DNA of 31,515 nucleotides from an uncultured Candidatus Competibacteraceae bacterium (lineage in GTDB: Bacteria; Pseudomonadota; Gammaproteobacteria; Competibacterales; Competibacteraceae): assembly GCA_937872125.1 (NCBI GenBank), contig CALMNY010000181.1:1-31515 (forward strand). The letters are read 5' to 3'. The notes below the pieces were generated by a model. That model was given only the letters and a program-made list of their open reading frames with translations. It did not search any database and was not told the origin of the DNA. The position numbers were made by a program, and so were the translations under genes. This document shows positions 16,079 through 22,294 of this stretch, piece by piece. Numbering within the stretch: the stretch's first letter is position 1; each line of letters begins with the position of its first letter.

Positions 16079-17296
16079 ATGCAACGGCTTCAAGCCTACC
16101 GATTCGAGCTACAGCCAAACGGCGAACAGCAGCGCAACATGCGCCGCTTTGCCGGTTCGTGTCGGCACGTCTACAACAAGGCGCTGGCGTTGCAGCAGGA
16201 GCGGCACGAGGCGGGAAAAAAGAAGCTCGGCTACGCCGCTCTATGCAAGGCGCTCACCGAATGGAAGGCACAACCGCAAACGCTCTGGCTGAACGAAACT
16301 CCCAGCCAAGCCTTGCAACAGGCGCTCAAAAATTTAGAACGCGCCTGCCAAAACTTCTTCGAGAAACGCGCCGACTTCCCGCGCTTCAAGCAGCAAGGCG
16401 TATCAGACAGCTGCCGTTATCCGCAAGGCGTCAAACGCGATCAGGCTAACTGCCGCCTCTTCCTGCCGAAGCTGGGCTGGTTGCGCTACCGAAACAGCCG
16501 TGACGTGTTGGGCGAGGTCAAGAACGCGACCGTCAGCCAGTCAGGCGGCAAGTGGTTTGTCTCGCTCCAGACGGAGCGCGAAGTCGATCAGCCTTTGCCA
16601 AACGGCGAGGCAGTCGGTATCGATATGGGCATTGCCCGTTTCGCCACGCTGAGCGACGGAAGTCACATCGAACCGCTCAATTGCTTCAAGAAACATCAGC
16701 AACGGCTGGCACGCTATCAGCGTGCCATGAGCCGCAAAGTCACATTCAGCAACAACTGGCAGAAGGCGAAAGCCCAGGTTCAGCGCATTCACACGCACAT
16801 CGCCAACGCCCGCAAAGACTTTCTGCATAAAGCTTCGTGCCAGATCAGCCAAAACCACGCCATGATCGCCATCGAAGATTGGCAGGTTCGGAACATGTCC
16901 AAGTCGGCCAAGGGCAACAGCGAACAGCACGGCAAGATGGTGAAACAGAAGTCAGGCCTGAATCGGTCGATCCTCGATCAGGGGTGGAGCGAATTTAGGC
17001 GGCAACTGGAATACAAGTCGGCATGGAATGGCGGCTTCGTCGTCGCCGTGCCGCCGCAATACACCAGCCAGACTTGCCCGTGCTGTGGGCATGTGTCGAA
17101 AGACAACCGGCAGACGCCAGCCCGGTTTGAGTGCCTTGAGTGTAGCTTTGAAGAAAACGCCGATCTCGTCGGTGCCATCAATATCCTAGCGCGAGGACAT
17201 CGCGTGTTAGCCTGTGGAGAGTCGGTGCAGTCGGGCCGCTCGGTGAAGCAGGAACCCGCCGAAGCAACTCAGGCGATTGCCGCCTGTGTGCCGTAG
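16079..17296 (+). CDS. tnpB: TnpB RNA-guided endonuclease of the IS605-type element
   Basis: A 405-residue TnpB, the ancestor type of Cas12, which uses a right-end-derived omega RNA to cut empty donor sites and help retain the element. The RuvC parts are visible: GIDMGIARFATLSDG (Asp), AIEDWQVRNMSKSA (Glu) and NADLVGAINILARG (Asp). The four-Cys zinc ribbon is CPCCG...CLECSF. The N-terminus MQRLQAYRFELQPNGEQQRN is the family start. The catalytic triad is intact. TATACT (16065-16070) lies only eight bases before the ATG, so translation from it would be nearly leaderless. Base composition is lower in GC than the neighbours, consistent with acquisition. Confidence 0.93.
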   Translation: MQRLQAYRFELQPNGEQQRNMRRFAGSCRHVYNKALALQQERHEAGKKKLGYAALCKALTEWKAQPQTLWLNETPSQALQQALKNLERACQNFFEKRADFPRFKQQGVSDSCRYPQGVKRDQANCRLFLPKLGWLRYRNSRDVLGEVKNATVSQSGGKWFVSLQTEREVDQPLPNGEAVGIDMGIARFATLSDGSHIEPLNCFKKHQQRLARYQRAMSRKVTFSNNWQKAKAQVQRIHTHIANARKDFLHKASCQISQNHAMIAIEDWQVRNMSKSAKGNSEQHGKMVKQKSGLNRSILDQGWSEFRRQLEYKSAWNGGFVVAVPPQYTSQTCPCCGHVSKDNRQTPARFECLECSFEENADLVGAINILARGHRVLACGESVQSGRSVKQEPAEATQAIAACVP

Positions 17297-17300
17297 GAAT

Positions 17301-17320
17301 CGCCGTCCTTCAGGGCGGCG
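17301..17320. repeat. IS605-type right-end hairpin, likely 3' part of the TnpB guide RNA
   Basis: CGCCGTCC, loop TTCA, GGGCGGCG, followed by AGGATG and the terminal TCAA. In this family the omega RNA scaffold covers the right end, and its guide is the host DNA just outside, here starting at 17331. Confidence 0.7.
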
Positions 17321-17323
17321 AGG

Positions 17324-17971
17324 ATGTCAAACGCCTCCCTCCGGGTGATGAGCCTGTTGGCGGCCCTGACGCCACTGCGGGTGGGTGCTGAGCCGCCGGC
17401 GGGGCCGGACGATGCGTTGGGGACGGCGGGATTTTTTACCGATTTGGCGGGCGATACCGCCGTCCGGGAGCGGGCGCGGCAGGAGGCGGCCGCCCAGGCC
17501 CAAGAAGCCCTGCGGGATCAGCCGCCCGGCACCGGGGTGGTGATGCACCTGCAGATTTATCGGGAAAGGGCGCCCGAAAGCGCATTTCAGCCCCAGGACG
17601 CTCAGGTTTTTCAGGGCGGGATGGGTTCCGGTAAGACGGAGGCGATCCGGGCAGGCGAGAATCCCGCTGTGCATCCCGCCCGGTTTGACCGGGAACGGGT
17701 TGGCGGCGAACGGATTTATTTCGAGAAGCAACCGGATAATTCGCTGCGCCAGGAACGGGTGACCCGCTCGGAAGTGGAGCGGGTGCAGCAGGACCCCAGG
17801 GATACCGCGCCGCCTGCCCCTGCCCTGCCCCCGCCCGCCGCGGCACCCGCGCCCGCGCCCAGCGCGCCCCTGCGCCTGGAGCGGGACACCATCGACCTGT
17901 TCCCCGCCGAACCGCGGGTGATTCCCCGCGAGACCTGGGAGGCCTTCGAGCGATCGCAAAAGACCGGTTGA
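17324..17971 (+). CDS. Secreted/periplasmic hypothetical protein, start codon replaced by IS605-type right end
   Basis: A 215-residue protein whose present ATG (17324) lies inside the insertion sequence (ATGTCAA at its right end). A later ATG at 17348 keeps the hydrophobic stretch MSLLAALTPLRVGA, a probable signal peptide cleaved before EPPAG. The mature part is charged and Gln/Arg/Pro rich (DTAVRERARQEAAAQAQEAL; a Pro/Ala run near residues 163-180), with no recognised domain. GMGSGKTEA resembles a P-loop, but the surroundings do not fit an ATPase. Removing the insertion restores the original start at 15553 in frame. Expression now depends on IS sequence. It is convergent with recA. Confidence 0.65.
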   Translation: MSNASLRVMSLLAALTPLRVGAEPPAGPDDALGTAGFFTDLAGDTAVRERARQEAAAQAQEALRDQPPGTGVVMHLQIYRERAPESAFQPQDAQVFQGGMGSGKTEAIRAGENPAVHPARFDRERVGGERIYFEKQPDNSLRQERVTRSEVERVQQDPRDTAPPAPALPPPAAAPAPAPSAPLRLERDTIDLFPAEPRVIPRETWEAFERSQKTG

Positions 17972-17978
17972 CCCCGCT

Positions 17979-18000
17979 GCGGGCGGGCCCGGCCGCCCGT
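17979..18000. terminator. GC-rich hairpin between convergent genes (weak)
   Basis: GGGCGG, short loop, CCGCCC lies between the 17971 stop and the recA stop at 18006. There is no T-tract, so it may slow rather than terminate transcription. Confidence 0.25.
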
Positions 18001-18005
18001 GGCGC

Positions 18006-19097
18006 TCAGGCGCTGCTCACCGCAGGGTCGGCGGCGCGAGGCGCGTCATCGATCTCCTCCCTCCGCGCCGCGCCCGGGTCGAGGTCATCGGCTGTGACGG
18101 GCGGGGTGGCGCGGAGCAGCCGGTCGCGGATCCGGGCCTCGATCGCCCGCGCCAGGTCCGGATGCTCACGCAGGTACTGGCGGGCGTTGTCCTTCCCCTG
18201 GCCGATGCGCGTGCCCTGATAGCTGTACCAGGCGCCGGCTTTATCGACCAGCTCCTGCGCCACCCCCAGTTCGATGATCTCCCCTTCGCGGGAAATGCCT
18301 TCGCCATAGAGCAGGTCGAAGGTTGCCTGGCGGAACGGCGGCGACACCTTGTTCTTCACCACCTTGACCTTGGTCTCGGTGCCGACGATCTCCTCGCCGC
18401 GCTTGATCGGGCTGCCCTTGCGAATGTCCAGGCGCAGGGTGGCGTAGAATTTCAGCGCATTCCCGCCGGTCGTGACCTCGGGCGAGCCATACACCACGCC
18501 AATTTTCATGCGGATCTGGTTGATAAAGATCACGATCGCGTTACTGCGCTTGATATTGCCGGTCAGCTTGCGCAGCGCCTGCGACATCAGGCGCGCCTGC
18601 AGGCCGACATGCGCATCGCCCATCTCGCCCTCGATCTCCGCCTTGGGGGTCAGGGCGGCCACGGAGTCAATGACGATCATGTCCGTGGCCCCGGAGCGCA
18701 CCAGCATGTCGGTGATCTCCAGCGCCTGTTCGCCGGTGTCGGGTTGCGAGATAAGCAGCTCCTCGACCTTGACCCCCAGCTTGGCGGCATAAACCGGGTC
18801 GAGCGCATGCTCGGCGTCGATGAATGCACAGGTGCCGCCGGCGAGCTGGCATTGGGCGATGGCGTGGAGGGTGAGCGTGGTCTTGCCCGAGCTTTCAGGC
18901 CCGTAGATCTCGACGATGCGGGATTTGGGCAGGCCGCCGACGCCGGTGGCGATATCCAGGCCCAGCGAGCCACTCGAGATCGTCTCGAGGTTGGTCAGGC
19001 CGCCAGCGTCGCCCATGCGCATGATGGCGCCCTTGCCAAAATGTTTCTCGATTTGCGCGAGCACGGTCAGCAGTGCTTGTTTGCGATGTGCGTCCAT
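18006..19097 (-). CDS. recA: Recombinase RecA
   Basis: RecA forms filaments on single-stranded DNA, pairs homologous strands and triggers LexA cleavage. The protein has 363 residues and contains [15 protein letters not shown], the Walker [10 protein letters not shown], the [13 protein letters not shown] block, the Walker [11 protein letters not shown], and the L2 region [29 protein letters not shown]. It ends in a longer than usual Ala/Arg-rich tail. The ATG at 19097 ([13 protein letters not shown]) fits the family start; a TTG at 19106 is less likely. No recX follows. A second recA copy, or one on a large mobile replicon, would be unusual, and its genomic context needs the flanks. All catalytic parts are present. 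Confidence 0.97.
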   Translation of the reverse strand: MDAHRKQALLTVLAQIEKHFGKGAIMRMGDAGGLTNLETISSGSLGLDIATGVGGLPKSRIVEIYGPESSGKTTLTLHAIAQCQLAGGTCAFIDAEHALDPVYAAKLGVKVEELLISQPDTGEQALEITDMLVRSGATDMIVIDSVAALTPKAEIEGEMGDAHVGLQARLMSQALRKLTGNIKRSNAIVIFINQIRMKIGVVYGSPEVTTGGNALKFYATLRLDIRKGSPIKRGEEIVGTETKVKVVKNKVSPPFRQATFDLLYGEGISREGEIIELGVAQELVDKAGAWYSYQGTRIGQGKDNARQYLREHPDLARAIEARIRDRLLRATPPVTADDLDPGAARREEIDDAPRAADPAVSSA

Positions 19098-19116
19098 GGT
19101 CCTCAATGCCGAAACA

Positions 19117-19138
19117 GGCCCGATCGTCGCGATCAGGC
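19117..19138. promoter_or_regulatory. Inverted repeat upstream of recA
   Basis: GCC-TGATCG-CGA-CGATCG-GGC (read on the minus strand) forms a near-perfect dyad about 20-40 bases before the recA ATG. It does not resemble the gammaproteobacterial SOS box. It could be an operator or a leader hairpin. Confidence 0.35.
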
Positions 19139-19212
19139 GGATTTAGGTTCTATTCGGGGTGCAGCGGCCTGCCGCCGCCGCCCGCCTTGGGCGACCACCC
19201 GGAGGTGACCGC

Positions 19213-19719
19213 TTAAAACCACTGCCGTCCGCCCGGAGGGGGACCGGTATAGCACGTCGCGGGAGCGGCCGGGGCCGCGTCCGGGGGGTCCGGTTGTCCG
19301 GTGGCCAGCGGCCATAAAAACACTCCGCCCAGTAGCGCCATGACCTGCGAATGGCGCAAGGCCAACGCGCGACCCTCGGCGGCGCTGGCCGCCTGACCGA
19401 TGACATAGCGCGAGCCGGCATGGGGATTGGCCAGCAGGCTGTGCAGCCGCGCCGCCGGGGTGGCGCCCAGGCCGGGCACCAGCTGCCCCCGCCGGCTCGT
19501 CACCACATGCTCGCCGTCCACCTCCACCAACCAGAAATCCCGGCGTCCCGGAGTAGCGGTGAGCAGCGGGCCTTCGGCGTAATTGCGAAATTGGACCGCA
19601 GCCGGCGGCACCGCCAGCGCCGGCGCCATGCACAGCCGCAGGGGGCGCCCGGCGGCCGGCCCCGGACGGGCGCCGGTGCGGCGCAGCGCCCGGCCGTGCC
19701 CCGGCGGCGACCGGGTCAT
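19213..19719 (-). CDS. Hypothetical protein, second gene of a two-gene operon
   Basis: A 168-residue protein. A basic, low-complexity first 45 residues precede a more structured part: VQFRNYAEGPLLTATPGRRD, then FWLVEVDGEHVVTSR, a Leu-rich HSLLANPHAGSRYVIGQA, and a hydrophobic SQVMALLGGVFLWPLA that could be one membrane helix near residues 125-140. Its ATG overlaps the upstream TGA (ATGA), so it is coupled to the gene at 19716-20087. Family not recognised. The true start may be further in. Confidence 0.55.
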   Translation of the reverse strand: MTRSPPGHGRALRRTGARPGPAAGRPLRLCMAPALAVPPAAVQFRNYAEGPLLTATPGRRDFWLVEVDGEHVVTSRRGQLVPGLGATPAARLHSLLANPHAGSRYVIGQAASAAEGRALALRHSQVMALLGGVFLWPLATGQPDPPDAAPAAPATCYTGPPPGGRQWF

Positions 19720-20087
19720 GGCGCGGCCGGTGGCGCCCAGGTCCAGGGCTGCCGCGCGCGCGCGGCGGCCTCACGGACCTGCTGCATGCAGGCCACCCGC
19801 CAGTCCAGCCAGGCGCGCGTCGCCACCAGCGGGTCATCGACCTCGGCCAGGACGGGGCGTTCAGGTAATGCGCCCACGCCTTCCCAGTTAACCAGGTTGG
19901 CGGCGCGCCGGAGGGTCTCCAGCTCCGTGAGGTCGGTGACCCCGTTCTCGTCGGTGGTTAAGGTCGCGAGCCATTCGCGTTCCTCCGGTGTCAGGTCGGC
20001 CGGATGCACCTGGATTTCCACCGCGCCATACTGGTCGCGGCCGGCGCGAATTGCCGCCGCACGATCGACTTTTACTGACAGTCTCAT
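19716..20087 (-). CDS. Hypothetical protein, first gene of a two-gene operon
   Basis: A 123-residue soluble protein: MRLSVKVDRAAAIRAGRDQY, then VEIQVHPADLTPEEREWLAT, an acidic TTDENGVTDLTELETLRRAA, and a C-terminal helix (RAWLDWRVACMQQVREAAAR). GGAAGAG precedes the ATG at 20087; a GTG directly before it is also possible. It resembles phage/plasmid accessory proteins in style, but I cannot assign a family. A CATTACCGAC motif lies about 85 bases upstream, pointing toward it. Confidence 0.65.
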   Translation of the reverse strand: MRLSVKVDRAAAIRAGRDQYGAVEIQVHPADLTPEEREWLATLTTDENGVTDLTELETLRRAANLVNWEGVGALPERPVLAEVDDPLVATRAWLDWRVACMQQVREAAARARQPWTWAPPAAP

Positions 20088-20170
20088 CACCCACTCTTCC
20101 CCGCCCGGGCGCCGGGCGCTTTTGCGTTTATGATTATCTTAGCACATCCGTTGGCGCGCTTTGCATATCA

Positions 20171-20180
20171 GTCGGTAATG
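20171..20180 (-). promoter_or_regulatory. CATTACCGAC motif, copy 2
   Basis: An exact copy on the minus strand in an AT-rich spot (TATC and TGATTATTATC on either side), between the GmtX-like gene and the 19.2-20.1 kb operon, oriented toward the latter. Confidence 0.6.
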
Positions 20181-20249
20181 TGATTATTATCACGCCGAAC
20201 AATGCGCATTCCCGGCACTGACGCAGCCACGCCGGGCGTTTTCCACCGG

Positions 20250-21125
20250 CTATTCCGCTAGCTCCGCGGCGCGAAGAACCTTGTGCAGCGCGCTCAGGTA
20301 GCCGGGTTTGTAGAGCACCCGCCCTTTGCCGTTCCGGATGCGGCCGGACGGATCCTGGGACCAGCCCCGGGCACGCAGCTGACGGTCGCTGGTCGCCTGG
20401 CGCAACGCCTTGATCTCCCCGGCCGTCAGGGCGATCCCGGTCGGCAGCGCGCCGGCGGGCGCGGGGTCGGGCGCGGCGGGTGGTTGGACCGCGCTCAGCT
20501 GGGCCCGCAGCTGGCGATTTTCCGCGAAGACCTCGGCCAGGGGGGCCTGGGCGGAGGGATAGGGCATCAGCTTGAGCACGGCCGCTTCCCGGGCGTCGGG
20601 GTCCTGGCTGCGGGCGGGCTGTTCCGGGGGCGGCAGACCGCGGGCCTGCGCGGCCCAGGCCCTGATCAGGGTCCGATAATCGCTGTTGGTCGAGTTGCGG
20701 ATCGTCGACGCGGCCAGGCCGCCCCGCATGTGGGTGAGGCGCGCGACGTCGGTCATCCGAAGCGTGCGGCAGCCGCCGTCGACCAGCTCCCGGCACGCGC
20801 TGTGCACAGCGGCGAGCCGCTCGCGCCGGCGGGGGTCCGCCTGCGCCGTGAGTTGCGCCAGGAGGGTGTCCGGATAGCTGCGGTTACGGGCCTGATCGGC
20901 CCACGCCTGCAGCAATTGGCGGTAGTGGGCGCCGGTCGGATGGCGCAGGGACGCCGCCTGGGGTCCGCCCCGCGCCTGGATGTGCGGTGCGATGGCCTCC
21001 ACGGTGAAGTCCTGGTTTCCCCGGGCAAACTGTTCCTGGCATATCGCATGAACCAGGTCGAGACCGCGGGCTTTGCGGGCAGAGGCCCCCGCTTTCAGTT
21101 GCGTCAGCAGAACATCGGGATGCAC
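20250..21125 (-). CDS. GmtX-like protein (gamma-mobile-trio type), duplicated N-terminal module
   Basis: A 291-residue protein with two related modules: residues about 15-80 (LDLVHAICQEQFARG...VEAIAPHIQARGGPQAASLR...YRQLLQAWADQA) and about 100-163 (LAAVHSACRELVDGG...VARLTHMRGGLAASTIRN...YRTLIRAWAAQA). A linker, a short coiled part (EVFAENRQLRAQLS) and a C-terminal block (LTAGEIKALRQATSDRQLRA, then GKGRVLYKPGYLSALHKVL) follow. From memory this layout matches GmtX, one of three core proteins of gamma-mobile-trio elements; partners GmtY and GmtZ are not in the window. The modules look like DNA-binding helical domains. Start GTG at 21125 has GGAGG five bases upstream. The tnpB-only element ends just before that site. 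Confidence 0.5.
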   Translation of the reverse strand: MHPDVLLTQLKAGASARKARGLDLVHAICQEQFARGNQDFTVEAIAPHIQARGGPQAASLRHPTGAHYRQLLQAWADQARNRSYPDTLLAQLTAQADPRRRERLAAVHSACRELVDGGCRTLRMTDVARLTHMRGGLAASTIRNSTNSDYRTLIRAWAAQARGLPPPEQPARSQDPDAREAAVLKLMPYPSAQAPLAEVFAENRQLRAQLSAVQPPAAPDPAPAGALPTGIALTAGEIKALRQATSDRQLRARGWSQDPSGRIRNGKGRVLYKPGYLSALHKVLRAAELAE

Positions 21126-21153
21126 ATCGTCCTCCGGGAGTTACGGTCATGTA

Positions 21154-21177
21154 CCCCACGGCTAAAGCCGGGGGCTT
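21154..21177. repeat. Right-end hairpin of the tnpB-only element
   Basis: CGGCTAAAGCCG core within a 24-bp sequence repeated exactly at 22361-22384. The tnpB stop codon (21162-21164) lies within it. Confidence 0.8.
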
Positions 21178-22280
21178 GCAGCTGTACTCGGACAGTCCCT
21201 TGTCGTCATCGCACGCCACGATGGGCACGCATGACACACGGCCCGCGCGGCGATATTGATCGCCGCATTGACATCCGCGTTCGCCGTATGCCCACAGGCG
21301 CTACAGCGAAACTCGGATTGCGACACGCGGTTGGCCTTGTCCACGCTCCCGCAGACCGGACAGGTCCGGCTGGTATGGCGTGGATCGACGATGACCACCG
21401 GCACGCCGGCGATCAGCGCCTTGTAGGCGATGGCCTGGCGCAGCTGATGGAACGACCAACCGCTGTGTTTGGCCCGATCAGATTTCCGTACCGTGGTCCG
21501 TTGGCGAATGCCCTTGAGGTCTTCCAGGGCGAGTCCGCGACCGGTGTCTTTGGCTTTTTTGACCAGGCGCTTGGAGAGAACGTGGTTGTGGTTGCGCCGA
21601 AAGCGCGCTTCGCGCCGGCGCAGCCGTTGCAGATGCCGTTGGGCCGAGCGCGAGCCGCAGGCCTGAAGGCGTTGGCGCAAGCGTTGATAGCGCTGGCGTT
21701 TCGCCTCGACCGTCGCGCCGCTGTGGCGCTCCCCATCGGAATCCGTGGCGATGTTGACGATCCCCAGATCGATGCCAATGAAGCCGTCGGGGTCCATCGG
21801 CGGGGCTTCCGGGGTCTCGACGACCAGCAGCAGATAGAACTGGCCATTGACCAGGACCAGATCGGCCTGTCCGTGGCCGCGCGAGAAGGCGGTGCGCTGA
21901 TAGGCGCCCATCTGCATGGGAATGGTCAGCCGCCCATCGAGCGTCAGGAGACTCGCCGCTTCCAGCCCTTTGAAGCTCAGGAGGCGCTGGTCATAGACCA
22001 CGGCCCCGAACGGCTGGAAGTGGCATTGCTTGGACTTGTCGCGCTTGTAGGCCTCGACCACCTTGGCAATGGCGCGGATGGTCAGCTGGGCCGAGAGGCC
22101 GAAGTGTTCCCGCACATCGGCGTAGACGAGTTTTTGCAACGCAAACTTGGAGGCGCAGCGCTCGCGATAGGCCACTTCGGTGATGAAGTTGCAGGCATCG
22201 TTGAACACCTGCATGGTCTTGAGCAGCGCGGCGTGCTGGTCGGGCGTGGGAAGCAGTTTGAGTTGCAGCGTAACTTTCAT
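21162..22280 (-). CDS. tnpB: TnpB RNA-guided endonuclease (IS200/IS605 OrfB), stand-alone
   Basis: A 372-residue TnpB from the ATG at 22280 (MKVTLQLKLLPTPDQHAALL). RuvC residues are GFIGIDLGIVNIATDSDG (Asp), GLALEDLKGIRQRTTV (Glu) and NADVNAAINIAARA (Asp). The zinc ribbon is CPVCGSVDK...CSACGH. The catalytic set is complete. It is not a close relative of the 16079-17296 TnpB: the two differ through most of the sequence, so they arrived independently. The last codons run into the right-end hairpin (AASPRL-stop). Its guide RNA would carry the first bases beyond 21154, next to the GmtX-like ribosome binding site. Confidence 0.92.
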   Translation of the reverse strand: MKVTLQLKLLPTPDQHAALLKTMQVFNDACNFITEVAYRERCASKFALQKLVYADVREHFGLSAQLTIRAIAKVVEAYKRDKSKQCHFQPFGAVVYDQRLLSFKGLEAASLLTLDGRLTIPMQMGAYQRTAFSRGHGQADLVLVNGQFYLLLVVETPEAPPMDPDGFIGIDLGIVNIATDSDGERHSGATVEAKRQRYQRLRQRLQACGSRSAQRHLQRLRRREARFRRNHNHVLSKRLVKKAKDTGRGLALEDLKGIRQRTTVRKSDRAKHSGWSFHQLRQAIAYKALIAGVPVVIVDPRHTSRTCPVCGSVDKANRVSQSEFRCSACGHTANADVNAAINIAARAVCHACPSWRAMTTRDCPSTAASPRL

Positions 22281-22294
22281 ATTGACGATAAAAG

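Larger units (their letters stand above)
15566..17330. mobile_element. IS605-type insertion sequence (IS200/IS605 family), about 1765 bp
   Basis: Divergent tnpA (Y1 HUH transposase) and tnpB (RNA-guided nuclease) lie between subterminal hairpins: left end at 15582-15601 (CCCCGGC loop GCCGGGG) and right end at 17301-17320 (CGCCGTCC TTCA GGGCGGCG). The left flank is TTAC (15562-15565), a target tetranucleotide used by members of this family, and the right end finishes in TCAA, also typical. As expected for this family there is no terminal inverted repeat and no target duplication. Both genes are intact, so the element may be active. It interrupts the secreted-protein gene. Confidence 0.88.

Noticed and set aside
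17618..17650. GMGSGKTEA as a Walker A motif in the secreted protein
   Set aside because: No Walker B or nucleotide-binding context, and the protein looks exported; likely coincidence.
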